This document shows positions 51,925-61,400 of a DNA stretch of 64,000 bases, piece after piece. Position 1 is the first letter of the stretch. Every line of letters begins with the position of its first letter. Under the pieces are notes generated by a model. The model did no database searches. It saw only the letters and a list, made by a program, of their open reading frames with translations, and was not told where the DNA came from. This DNA is from an uncultured Flavobacteriales bacterium (GTDB taxonomy: Bacteria; Bacteroidota; Bacteroidia; Flavobacteriales; Schleiferiaceae). A program made the translations under genes and the position numbers. The DNA is taken from contig CAJXKC010000001.1 of NCBI GenBank assembly GCA_913055685.1, positions 1 through 64,000 of the forward strand, written 5' to 3'.

Positions 51925-52667
51925 AATTCTGGATATTAGAGGATGAGGCTTTTGCCGCCCAAGCTTTAATGGACAAGGTGAATAAGCTAAAGCCCGATTG
52001 GCTTTGTTTAGGAATATTACCTAGCCTTAAGTCGGCTCGAGCGCAATTAATTAATAGTCAGGCCGACTTTCTGTTTGTCGATATCCACCTTGGCGATGGT
52101 CATTCCTTCGAATTATTGGAGGAGCTTGATATCCAGCTTCCTTTAATTTTCACTACTGCTTACGACCAATATGCCCTAAAAGCCTTTCAGCTAAATAGCT
52201 TAGACTATTTATTAAAACCAATTCAAGAGGATGAATTGCAAAGAGCGCTTCATAAAGTAGAGCTAAGAGAGAAAGAGCAGAATAAAGATTGGTCGCAGCT
52301 TTTGGCCGATTTGAAACCCAATTATAAGGAGCGTTTTCTAGTAAGCAGCGGTGAGCGCTTACGCAGCATCAATAGCGAGTCGATTGCCTTTTTTTACGCC
52401 AGTGGAAAGCATTGCTTTCTGTGCGATGAATTGGGGCGCCAATATTTAGTGGATTTCAAATTAAAGGACTTGATCGAAAAGTTAGACCCAAAGATTTTCT
52501 TCCAAATCAATCGGCAGTTTATAGTCAATCTCAATTTTATTGAAGAGCTCCAGCCTTATAGCAAATCGAGGGTAAAAATAATCTGCAAGCCCGCCCTACC
52601 CGAAGAGGGTGTTGTGAGTGTGGAACGCTCTGGAAAATTTAAAGCTTGGCTCGAGGGCGAACTTTAA
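51921..52667 (+). CDS. LytTR-type response regulator
   Basis: 248 residues. Receiver domain 1-120 with phosphoacceptor D54 in LFVDIHLGDGHS, acidic E7/D8/E9, and K99 in YLLKP. The LytTR DNA-binding domain covers about 140-245 and contains NSESIAFFYASGKHCFLCDE and NRQFIVNLNFIEELQPYSKSRVKI. A predicted target is the direct repeat at 48008-48046 upstream of its own operon. The stop shares TTAA with the convergent small gene. Confidence 0.92.
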   Translation: MKFWILEDEAFAAQALMDKVNKLKPDWLCLGILPSLKSARAQLINSQADFLFVDIHLGDGHSFELLEELDIQLPLIFTTAYDQYALKAFQLNSLDYLLKPIQEDELQRALHKVELREKEQNKDWSQLLADLKPNYKERFLVSSGERLRSINSESIAFFYASGKHCFLCDELGRQYLVDFKLKDLIEKLDPKIFFQINRQFIVNLNFIEELQPYSKSRVKIICKPALPEEGVVSVERSGKFKAWLEGEL

Positions 52668-52828
52668 TCCAAGGCCTCTATTCTTTTGGCTACCGCATCG
52701 GCTAGAGCGGCAACTTTATCGCTCTCCGCCCGGTTGATAGTTGAAAGGCGATGCGATTCACGCATTAATTTTTCGTATTCCGCCTGCAGCTTTTCCTTCT
52801 CCGTTTTCTTCTTAAATAAACCAAACAT
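52664..52828 (-). CDS. Lacal_2735-type small protein
   Basis: 54 residues from the ATG at 52828 (MFGLFKKKTEKEKLQAEYEK); a longer frame begins at 52855. The whole protein is one charged helix, with KKKTEKEKLQAEYEKLMRES followed by NRAESDKVAALADAVAKRIEAL. The Bacteroidota Lacal_2735 family has this MFGLFKKK start and helix; its function is unknown. It lies between the two LytS/LytTR systems, downstream of the second response regulator by 45 bases. Confidence 0.72.
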   Translation of the reverse strand: MFGLFKKKTEKEKLQAEYEKLMRESHRLSTINRAESDKVAALADAVAKRIEALD

Positions 52829-52873
52829 GGGTAATCCTTTTAGAATTAAACCCATGCACCGGGTATTAGTTCG

Positions 52874-53605
52874 TTATAAACCCAAAACTTCGCGCAGTTC
52901 TGAAAACCCATTTCTGCTAACCGGTACTCGCGAACCATCCTTCAGAAGGGCCACATGATCATTCTTCCCGTAAGGATCTAAACGATCGATATGATCTACA
53001 TTTACCAAGAAGGACCGGTGCACCCTAATAAATAAGGGTTGAGGAAGGAGTTTCTCATAATAGGACAGGGTCTTTTTCTTAGCGTAAGTTCCCTTCTCAG
53101 AGACGATCTTCACATAATCGCCATCAGCTTCAATACGAATTAGTTCGGGAAAAGGAATTATCCGGATCCGCGCTCCATCCTTAACCACTAAGCGATCTTT
53201 AGGTCCGTGATCCTGGTTTTTCTGCAAGGCCGATATGGCCTCCTTCATAAACTTTGGCTGCGCCAAGAATTTGGCAATCGCCTGCCCAAAGCGTTCTTCT
53301 GAAAAAGGTTTTAGGAGATAATCCACCGCCGATGCTTCAAAGGCCTTTATGGCATATTCATCAAAGGCGGTAGTAAATATAATTGCTGGCGGATCTTCCA
53401 GTAATTCCAAAAAATCGAAACCCGTAAGCTTTGGCATTTGCACGTCCAAAAAAATAAGGTCGGGCTTTTCTTGCTGCACGCTTTTCAAGGCCGCAAAACC
53501 GTCTAAACAACGATCAATCACCTCAAAATCGGGATGCGTCTCAAGATACTCTTGTACCAAATCGGCCGCTAAGGGCTCATCATCAACTATCAGAACTTTG
53601 TACAT
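52874..53605 (-). CDS. LytTR-type response regulator
   Basis: 243 residues. Receiver domain 1-120 with DDE at 8-10, phosphoacceptor D54 in IFLDVQMPKL, and K99 in YLLKPF. LytTR DNA-binding domain about 140-243 with FPELIRIEADGDYVKIVSEKGTY and HRSFLVNVDHIDRLDPYGKND. It is encoded with the kinase at 53583 (23-base overlap) and the LiaF-like protein, forming one signalling operon distinct from the 50833-52667 pair. Targets are unknown. Confidence 0.92.
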   Translation of the reverse strand: MYKVLIVDDEPLAADLVQEYLETHPDFEVIDRCLDGFAALKSVQQEKPDLIFLDVQMPKLTGFDFLELLEDPPAIIFTTAFDEYAIKAFEASAVDYLLKPFSEERFGQAIAKFLAQPKFMKEAISALQKNQDHGPKDRLVVKDGARIRIIPFPELIRIEADGDYVKIVSEKGTYAKKKTLSYYEKLLPQPLFIRVHRSFLVNVDHIDRLDPYGKNDHVALLKDGSRVPVSRNGFSELREVLGL

Positions 53606-54638
53606 CGGCTTGGGGTATGGTTAGTTTGGCGCTAAAAACCTGATTTTTTATTTCAGTTTTCAACAAATCGGTTCTCCCGAAGATAAGGTATAAACGCCTT
53701 TGAATGGAAGGAATGCCAAAGCCGGTACCTCCCGGAGCACTGCTACCATCTTCAAAAGGATTTTTTAATTCAATTTCTAAGTTTCGCCCTTGCATCTTCA
53801 CCTTCATGCTAATCTCCAAGTCTCCTACCGTACCATAAAGGCCATATTTAATGGCATTCTCCAATAAAGGCTGAATAAGCAATGGGGGTAATTTCGCTGC
53901 TAAAGCCAACTCATCAATATCTCGTTTAACCTGTAAACGGTGACCAAAACGCAAGGTTTCCAAATCGAGGTATAGATTGAGGTGATTTAGCTCCTCTTCC
54001 AAGCTCATTAAAATACCCTCCTCCCGATTGAGGGTCCCCCGCAAGAACTCCGAAAGCTTTTGGGTCATTTGCCGCGCTTCTTTTGGTCGACTGCCAATTA
54101 AGCTATTGATGGAATTAAGGGCATTAAATAAAAAGTGAGGCTGAATTTGTTGGCGTAATTTAAAAAGCTCTGCTTCTTTAGCCATGCGTTCGGTCTCCTG
54201 CTTCCGTTGCTCCTGAGCGCTACGCTCATCCAAGCGATACCAGAGCATGCTAAAACCAATAACTCCTACCTGAATTAAATAGGCCACATTAGCTCTAAAC
54301 TCACCGGTAACTTCCATCCAGTGCATGGCTGTTTCACCCTGGTGTATTCCCGCTACCAACATATGCGAAACCTGATACCATACATAGGTAAGGCCAACCG
54401 GCAAGATTAAAGCAATTAAAACCTTAAACTTAGGGGGATTAAAGAAGGAGAAAGAATTGACCAAGCCATAGCAAATGGCACCAAGTAGGCCCCAGTGTAC
54501 CAAGGCATGAATCACTGAAAACTGCAGATCCAGTGAATCTCTATAATGCATCGAAACCACCTGTAAAGCACTGAGCAGCAATACTGCACCAATGTAATAC
54601 AGGTAGTTTCGATCTTTCAGCAAAGGGTTGCGCGCCAT
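53583..54638 (-). CDS. LytS-type sensor histidine kinase
   Basis: 351 residues. Four transmembrane helices cover about 13-30, 42-62, 72-92 and 118-133. The phosphoacceptor H168 is in LRQQIQPHFLFNALNSINSLI, and the kinase core has LIQPLLENAIKYGLYG and GGTGFGIPSIQRRL. Partner response regulator at 52874. It follows the LiaF-like gene by 18 bases; in Gram-positive bacteria LiaF inhibits the LiaS kinase, and an analogous inhibitory role is suggested here by adjacency only. Confidence 0.9.
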   Translation of the reverse strand: MARNPLLKDRNYLYYIGAVLLLSALQVVSMHYRDSLDLQFSVIHALVHWGLLGAICYGLVNSFSFFNPPKFKVLIALILPVGLTYVWYQVSHMLVAGIHQGETAMHWMEVTGEFRANVAYLIQVGVIGFSMLWYRLDERSAQEQRKQETERMAKEAELFKLRQQIQPHFLFNALNSINSLIGSRPKEARQMTQKLSEFLRGTLNREEGILMSLEEELNHLNLYLDLETLRFGHRLQVKRDIDELALAAKLPPLLIQPLLENAIKYGLYGTVGDLEISMKVKMQGRNLEIELKNPFEDGSSAPGGTGFGIPSIQRRLYLIFGRTDLLKTEIKNQVFSAKLTIPQADVQSSDS

Positions 54639-54656
54639 TTGCCTAAGTTACGCTTT

Positions 54657-55349
54657 CTAGTAATTTACGATATCTAAACCGCCAAAGACTACCGTACCAG
54701 TAATGGTAAGGATTTTATCGTCTTCGGTTACAATTTCCACTGCCGATAAGCGCTTGTCATCTACACCGCCAAAAATGGTGGTTACCTCTGGTCTTACCTC
54801 CCAATTTCTTGGGATGATCAATTTAGCGCCACCGAATAAAACGGTAACTTCTAAATGCGAATGACCACTAATATCGGCTTGCATAAGGTTAAGCTCGGTA
54901 CCGCCAAAAATGGTTACAACCTCGCCGCCTTGAAAAGACTTACTGGTAATATTTCGTTTCACTCCGTTGAATACCGAAACCGAATCCAGCTTATCTCCAG
55001 AACCACCAGCATTAATATTGATCCGTTTGGCACGAATTCGCGATTGGAAAATAATTATCAGACCTACTGTAATTACCAAGAGCGGCCAGAAGTAATCCAT
55101 CACCCGAAAGGGTATTCCAAAAACATCATCGATTAAGAACACCCCTCCAATAATCATTAAAATATAGGAGGTAGGGTTTTTAAATTTAGTATCAATACCA
55201 ATTACCGCACCGATCGCGATAAGCAACATTTCCCAGCTGAAGAGCCAATAAGGCAGCTCCAAACCAGCTCGACGCAATAACCAGACTACTCCAATGAGGA
55301 GAATTACCACCCCGGTGTAAATCGACTTATTTCTCTTTTGCGCTGTCAT
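54657..55349 (-). CDS. LiaF-like transmembrane protein
   Basis: 230 residues. Four short transmembrane helices in the N-terminal half (about 11-110; GVVILLIGVVWLLRRAGLELP is typical of LiaI/LiaF transmembrane regions, DUF5668-like). A beta-rich C-terminal domain from about 125 has VSVFNGVKRNI, FGGTELNLMQADISGH and VLFGGAKLIIPRNW, matching the cell-wall-active antibiotic response (LiaF C-terminal) domain. Glycine-rich FGG repeats recur three times, as usual for that domain. It heads the operon with the kinase and regulator and likely senses or damps envelope stress. Confidence 0.85.
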   Translation of the reverse strand: MTAQKRNKSIYTGVVILLIGVVWLLRRAGLELPYWLFSWEMLLIAIGAVIGIDTKFKNPTSYILMIIGGVFLIDDVFGIPFRVMDYFWPLLVITVGLIIIFQSRIRAKRININAGGSGDKLDSVSVFNGVKRNITSKSFQGGEVVTIFGGTELNLMQADISGHSHLEVTVLFGGAKLIIPRNWEVRPEVTTIFGGVDDKRLSAVEIVTEDDKILTITGTVVFGGLDIVNY

Positions 55350-55543
55350 ATTCTTTCCTTTTTAAGTTTCGTTTTTTTTCGTTCTTATGTTTTAGTGAGG
55401 CTAAAGTAGTTCACCTCAAGGCTTCGGCTATCATCGATATCGCTCTATGGCGTATACTTCGTCGGTGAATGGTGGAGAAAGGGTGATTGGATAATTATGA
55501 AATTCTATTTCCTACCTTTTTAGCCTAATTAAGCCTTACAAGC

Positions 55544-56146
55544 ATGATAATTTACGGTCATCGTTTAGCCCATATCGGAACAGACTCATCGGATGCCAAT
55601 TGTCCAAATTGCGGAGAGCAAGGAGGGTTAAAGATTCACACTTTTAGACGTCACGTACATATTTTCTGGATCCCCCTGTTCCCCATTGGAAAGAAATCGG
55701 TGACAGAGTGCACCGCTTGTAATACTGAGATTAAAAAGAAAATGATGGCCGAACCCTTGCGTTTGGAAGTCCAGTATTACCGTAAAAACGCCAAAGGACC
55801 CCTTTGGCAATTCTCGGGCCTAGCTCTAATCTTCATCTTAGTAATTGTTGGAATTGTGGCCGTAAAGAATCAGGAAAGCAATGAACAGGAATACCTCGAC
55901 GCTCCGCTAAGCGGCGACGTTTATGAGCAAAAATTAGGCTCAAATAGTTATACCAGTCTTAAAGTTACTGCTGTAGATGAGGACAGCGTTTACGTGGCAC
56001 CCAATGAATACGAAATAAATCGTGCGGGCAATCTTTCGGAACTAGATAAAGAGGAAAACTACATGCCCTTTAGTTACGGTATTCATCGCGATGATTTAAA
56101 AGCCATGTATGAGGCCGATGAGATTTTACAAATTCGAAGGAGATAA
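55544..56146 (+). CDS. Membrane protein with N-terminal zinc ribbon
   Basis: 200 residues. A four-cysteine ribbon has C20-x2-C23 (CPNCGE) and C56-x2-C59 (CTACN) with RRHVHIFWIPLFPIGK between; the HIFWIPLFPIGK segment is conserved in zinc-ribbon membrane proteins. One transmembrane helix lies at about 90-107 (SGLALIFILVIVGIVAV). The C-terminal 90 residues are hydrophilic and presumably periplasmic. Function unknown; the metal site is seen, the role is not. The start follows TACCTTTT, a weak -7 box. Confidence 0.72.
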   Translation: MIIYGHRLAHIGTDSSDANCPNCGEQGGLKIHTFRRHVHIFWIPLFPIGKKSVTECTACNTEIKKKMMAEPLRLEVQYYRKNAKGPLWQFSGLALIFILVIVGIVAVKNQESNEQEYLDAPLSGDVYEQKLGSNSYTSLKVTAVDEDSVYVAPNEYEINRAGNLSELDKEENYMPFSYGIHRDDLKAMYEADEILQIRRR

Positions 56147-56226
56147 GCTTTCTTTAAATTCAAACAGCGCATTCAATTACGATGAGCTATCTTAGAGCTA
56201 TGCATTCATTGCCAAATTGCTATGCC

Positions 56227-58098
56227 ATGTTTAGACGGAGCGTTTTTTTAGCCCTTATCCTATTTCTCTTCTCGGAGTTTCAGATAATTTACGCTCAGAG
56301 CGATAGCACAACCATTCAAGACAGCATCCTTTCAGTTCAGCAAGATCTAAGCAAAAGCTTGCAAAACGAAAGTGACTCGATACATCAAGCCGATTCGCTG
56401 GCGCAATTGGCTTTGTTGCAGCAAATTTCCCAGCTTAGAGCTCAAGATGCCCAGAAAAAGCTAGAGCTGCAAAACCGTCTCGACTCCTTACAAAAGGCGC
56501 AAGAAATGGCGCGGCTTAAAATTAAAGCGGAAGTAGACTCTCTGCGATCCACCACCAAAGGAATTCCAGTCATTGTCTTTGAAGACACCCTCTTTAACAT
56601 CCATTCAAAATTAGGCGCTTTTACCCCCAGTGAACGGGCAAAAAGTTTAGCTAGTAAAATTGAGGGCTTAGTAGATAACCAACTCTTCGACCCGGCCCTG
56701 CTGGTGGTGGCCGAAAGTGAAGAAAGTGCGGATCTGGTCCACGGTGAAGTAATTCTACTTAGCCTCAACGACCGCGATGCCTTTTGGCTGGACCTACCCA
56801 AATTGAGGCTAGCAGAGATGTACCGCGATAAGATCATCGAAAGCATTCGCGATTATGAAGAAAAGACCGGTTGGTGGTCTATCTTAAAAAGGAGCGCCGC
56901 TTTAGTGCTGGTGATCATCATTTTCTACTTTATTCTGCGCTACCTCAACAAGGCGTTTTACACCTTCAATCAATGGATGTTGCGAAAAGGAGCTCCTTAC
57001 CTCGAAGGGATAAAAATCAAAAATTACGAGATCCTTTCGAAGGAACGCGAGGAACAAGTTGTTGCGGGCTTCTTTAGGGTTTTGCGATGGTTTACCTTGC
57101 TTTTGGTTGTCTACCTCTCCCTTCCCGTGGTCTTCAGCATTTTTCCGGCCACGCAGGGAATTGCCACCACCTTAATTTCCCTCATCCTCAATCCCTTTAA
57201 AAGCTTTTTTGGCGGAATCATTTCCTACATCCCCGAACTTATAACGATCATCGTAATTGTATTTATTGCTCGCTACTTTATTCGATTCCTGGCCTTTTTA
57301 AGCAGTGAGGTAGAAGAAGGAAAATTAGAGATTCCTGGTTTTTACCCCGATTGGGCGGCACCGACCTTTAACCTGCTCAAGATTATTGTTTACGCCTTCA
57401 CCTTCGTGATTATCTTCCCCTATTTACCGGGTAGCGAATCGGAAGTTTTTAAAGGGGTGAGCGTATTCTTTGGACTACTGATATCCTTAGGCTCCTCTTC
57501 GGCGATTAGCAACATCATTGCTGGTTTAGTGATTACTTATATGCGGGCCTTCCGCATAGGTGACCGAGTTAAAATTGGGGAAACCAGTGGCGAGGTATTG
57601 GAAAAAACCATGCTGGTAACCAGAGTGCGCACCATCAAGAATGAGGATGTAACCATTCCTAACTCCGCCATTTTAAATGGCAGCACCATCAATTACAGCT
57701 CCAGCGCCCAAAGCTTAGGCTTAATTCTTAATACTTCGGTTACCATCGGCTACGATGTGCCTTGGCGGGAGGTTCACAAACAGCTTATTGGAGCTGCCTT
57801 AAAGACCGAACATATTAAGGATGAGCCCACACCCTTTGTGCTCCAAACTGGACTGGAAGACTTTTATGTAAGCTACCAGATTAACGCCTATACCGATAAG
57901 GTAGATAGAGCCGCGGCAATTTATTCTCAGCTGCATGCTAATATCCAAGACGCCTTTAATGAAGCCGGTATTGAAATCTTATCACCGCATTACCGCGCCG
58001 CTAGAGATGGAAATAATACCACCATTCCGGCCCAGTATTTAGGACCAAATTACCAAGCGCCGGGCTTCAATGTTAACCTGAATAAAGATTCGGAATAA
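56227..58098 (+). CDS. Mechanosensitive ion channel, MscS family
   Basis: 623 residues from the ATG at 56227, which puts MFRRS directly before the hydrophobic signal segment; the frame could open at 56182 and add 15 residues. After the signal peptide (cleavage near IIYAQ) comes a coiled-coil-rich periplasmic domain (SLQKAQEMARLKIKAEVDSLR). Several transmembrane helices follow, for example LVLVIIIFYFILRYL, IITIIVIVFIARYFIRFL and IIVYAFTFVIIFPYLPG. The MscS core has LGSSSAISNIIAGLVITYMRAFRIGDRVKIG and ILNGSTINYSS, then the cytoplasmic vestibule to the end. Opens under membrane tension to release osmolytes. The next gene overlaps by TAATG. Confidence 0.88.
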   Translation: MFRRSVFLALILFLFSEFQIIYAQSDSTTIQDSILSVQQDLSKSLQNESDSIHQADSLAQLALLQQISQLRAQDAQKKLELQNRLDSLQKAQEMARLKIKAEVDSLRSTTKGIPVIVFEDTLFNIHSKLGAFTPSERAKSLASKIEGLVDNQLFDPALLVVAESEESADLVHGEVILLSLNDRDAFWLDLPKLRLAEMYRDKIIESIRDYEEKTGWWSILKRSAALVLVIIIFYFILRYLNKAFYTFNQWMLRKGAPYLEGIKIKNYEILSKEREEQVVAGFFRVLRWFTLLLVVYLSLPVVFSIFPATQGIATTLISLILNPFKSFFGGIISYIPELITIIVIVFIARYFIRFLAFLSSEVEEGKLEIPGFYPDWAAPTFNLLKIIVYAFTFVIIFPYLPGSESEVFKGVSVFFGLLISLGSSSAISNIIAGLVITYMRAFRIGDRVKIGETSGEVLEKTMLVTRVRTIKNEDVTIPNSAILNGSTINYSSSAQSLGLILNTSVTIGYDVPWREVHKQLIGAALKTEHIKDEPTPFVLQTGLEDFYVSYQINAYTDKVDRAAAIYSQLHANIQDAFNEAGIEILSPHYRAARDGNNTTIPAQYLGPNYQAPGFNVNLNKDSE

Positions 58099-58445
58099 TG
58101 CCTTTTGACCCCTATTTAGGCGAACGTATTAGTGGGAGTCTTAAGCTCCATAAGGTAGAATTCGAGGCTAAGAAAATGATGGGCGGTCTGGTCTTTATGG
58201 TCCAGGGAAAAATGGCCTGTGGTATTCACATCGATAAGAAATTAGGGCATAGCCTATTAATGGCGCGGATTGGCGAAAAAGCTTACGCTGAAGAGATAAA
58301 AAAACAGCATTGTCTCCCCATGGATTTCACCGGTAGACCCATGAAGGGTTACCTTTTTGTGATGCCCGAAGGCTTTGACCTGGACGATGATTTAGATTAT
58401 TGGATTTCCAAGGTTCTGGAATTTAACCGTAGCCTGGTAGCCTAA
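58098..58445 (+). CDS. TfoX/Sxy N-terminal domain protein
   Basis: 115 residues, the TfoX_N domain alone (PF04993). EFEAKKMMGGLVFMVQGKMACGIH (about 23-46) carries the conserved KKMFGG-like glycine pair, KGYLFVMPEGFDLDDD is near 95, and the protein ends after YWISKVLEFNR. In gammaproteobacteria the full-length protein with a C-terminal domain activates competence genes; this single-domain form is common in Bacteroidota, role unknown. It overlaps the MscS stop by one base, so the two are coupled. Confidence 0.82.
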   Translation: MPFDPYLGERISGSLKLHKVEFEAKKMMGGLVFMVQGKMACGIHIDKKLGHSLLMARIGEKAYAEEIKKQHCLPMDFTGRPMKGYLFVMPEGFDLDDDLDYWISKVLEFNRSLVA

Positions 58446-58481
58446 AAAAAGGCCCCATCTAGAAGACAAGGCCTTTTGCTA
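58443..58481. terminator. Bidirectional hairpin terminator
   Basis: AAAAAAAGGCC, 15-base loop, GGCCTTTT. Stem about 8 bp with an A run before and a T run after it, between the stops of the TfoX gene and the convergent giant gene. Confidence 0.8.
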
Positions 58482-61400
58482 TTAATGTTTGATTACAAAT
58501 CGTCGCTGATCTATCGCTTCGGCTCCCTTACTTATTTTAAGGATATACACCCCTGCTCTTAAGGATAGATTAAACTCCTGTTGACTAAGCTTTTCACCTT
58601 TAATCCTCAAGAGCTCCCGGCCTTGCACATCCAATATTTGGAAGTTATAATCCTCCCAGTCACCTTCCTTAATTTTTAGGCTAAAGCGACCTTTATTGGG
58701 GTTAGGGTATAAATCCCAAGACTGCGTAAAGCTATAATCCACTAATCCGATCTGATTCTCCACTCTAATTTGTTTGGTTAGAGTATTACTGCAAGAGCGA
58801 TTATCTATAACCGTAAGTTTTACATTATAAAGGCCTTGCGCGCTATATTGGTGACTAGGGTTTTGCTGGGTGGAGGTAGTTCCATCGCCAAAGTCCCAAA
58901 TCCAGGTTACAGCATTGGGTGTACTATCGGTAAAATAGGCGGTATCACTCAGCTGAATAGTATCATTGCTAATCCCAAAATTAACCACCAAAGGATTCAC
59001 GGTAACGAACTTACTGATCGTATCAAAGCCAATTGAGTTAGTCGTACGCAAGGTCACCTTGTAAGTTCCTGGATTACCGAAAACATGATTAGGATTGCTC
59101 TGGTTTGAAGTGATTCCATCACCAAAGTCCCAGAATAAGGTATTATAGTATTGCGAATTTGAATTATCGAAGGACACTTCCCCAATACAAATATTCTCAT
59201 CGCTAAAGCTAAAGTCGGCTACCGGCATTGCCCCTGACTGACCATTTAAGCAAATGGTGCGATTCGAGTCATTGCTAATAATAAAGATCGAGGCGGAGAA
59301 ATTGCTAACCGATGTTGGAATGAAGTCGATATCTAAAACCAGGCTATCCCCCACAAGAATGGTTGCTGTACTCTGATAAATCTTAAATTGATTAGAGGTA
59401 GAAGTCATACTGCTAATCACTAAATCTTGGCAACCATTATTGTAAATAGTTACCGACCGCGCAGTAGTATCACCAAGTGGGGTTAGGGTAAAGTAGGCAC
59501 AGGTATCACTTAATGCTATTTCGGGCTCAGCGATAACATTAAACTTAACTGGTTTGCGGTAATTAGGCTGACTCGGACTATTATTAGCCACAACCATAGT
59601 GGTGTAATGCGTTCCTACCGGCAGCAAAGCGGCATTAAACAACAAGTTTCGATTCACAGAATCATTTGCGGGAATAGTTCCTGCATTGGCACCTAGTACC
59701 GAAACCCAGTTAACTGTTTGCACCACTTCCAACTCAACTCGGTGGAAAGAACCTGGACCACCATCAACACTGCTGGTATTGTACAAAGCAACGTCCAAAA
59801 TACCATCCGCCAATAGGCTCGACACCTGAGTCCCTACAATGAAAATATCCAAGGTATCACGCTGATAAAAACGGTTATTATCGTACAAAATCTGCCAGTA
59901 ATTACCGTCCAAATACAAGGTCGCCCTCTCGGAGAAGGCATCGTAATCACCGTTAATAATAATCTTCAGCTTAATACTGTCGGCGGTATTCGGTAGACTA
60001 TTAAAAGTATGCGTGGTAGTGGCACCAACGACATTATAAGCAATTTGTGAGCTATCGCTATAACGACCAAACTGAATATCAAAGTTCATCGAGCCCATAC
60101 CAATGTTCTTAACCTTCACTTGTTTGGTACCAATAACCTTACACTTTTGCAGGGTAAAGCTCAGAGTATCTCCTTCAATTTGTGGCAAGGCGGCTCCAAT
60201 TCCGCTACCCGAAACACAAATACTAAAGGTGGTATCATTGGTAGATACCAATAAGGTATCGGTGCTTAGCCCTACACCGAAGGGTGAGAAATGAACCGAA
60301 AGTTTAGCGGTGTCTCCAGGAGCAACACTAAGCGGTAAATTATCAATTGTAAAATCTGCATTAGCAGCGGTATAAGAGCTAATCTCAAGAGTATCACATC
60401 CTCTATTATAAACCTCAAAGGTGTCTCTGGCACTTGCGCCTTGCAGAGTAGGTGCAAAACTTAAACAAGAACTATCCACCACTTCAAGATTTGCGGTCCC
60501 ATTTACAACTAAATGCAAAGGCAGGCGCAAAGGATTATTCAGAGGATCATTGGTTTCAAAGTTTAAATCGTAATTGTAGGTACCATTAGTAATCCCCGCG
60601 GTATTAATGCTAATATTTATAAGAACCGAATCATTGACCGCTACCAGACCCGAGTCTGGGCTGGCCTGGATAAAGGCAGGCGCTCCGGTTTGAGAGGCTC
60701 CCCAATTGATACTATTCTGAAGCAAGCGCTCGATATCAATATTGGTTTGCCAATAATCGTAACCAATATGAATTGCTACACCGTCGCCATAAGGCTTAGT
60801 GGCTACCACTGCCTGATTACTTCCTTGGGCTCCAATTACCCTGGTTAAATTGGCAGTATTAGTAAAGGTTACCAGCTGGGTGGCGCTCAAATAGGATAAG
60901 CCAGTGCTGGGCAATCCTGCCGCAATTGGATGTCCCGGAATGCTAACCGGAATGGGAGAACTTGCCGTATTAGACATGCTTATAGGCATGATATTGTAGG
61001 CAGTGGACATGCTAACCGACATCCATGCGGTAATCACCACGCCGCCATTATTTAAAAAGTCTTGGTAGGCTGGGGCAAACAAGCTACTGGTAAAGGTAGA
61101 ACTACCTTCAGGCAATACAAGCACATCCATCGTATCCAGGTCTAAATAAACCTGAGCTAAAGTAGTTGGGGATATATATGCCAGGTTTACATTAGGCATC
61201 TGACTAATGGCACTGTACATATTATTCCTTTCGGTAAAATATACACTGGTAGACATCACCGCCACATTAATTTTAGCCCCTGAACGACCTTGAATGTACT
61301 TGTAGTCCAAATCGCTTAAACCAGTATTTCTTAAATAAACGGGGATGCTAATCGAATCCCCACAATTGGTAACGGTAACTGAAAGCGAATCGGGGTTAAA

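Noticed and set aside
60272-60457. Minor frames in the giant gene region
   Set aside because: They are shadow frames of a continuous coding sequence with repeated domains and do not form their own products.
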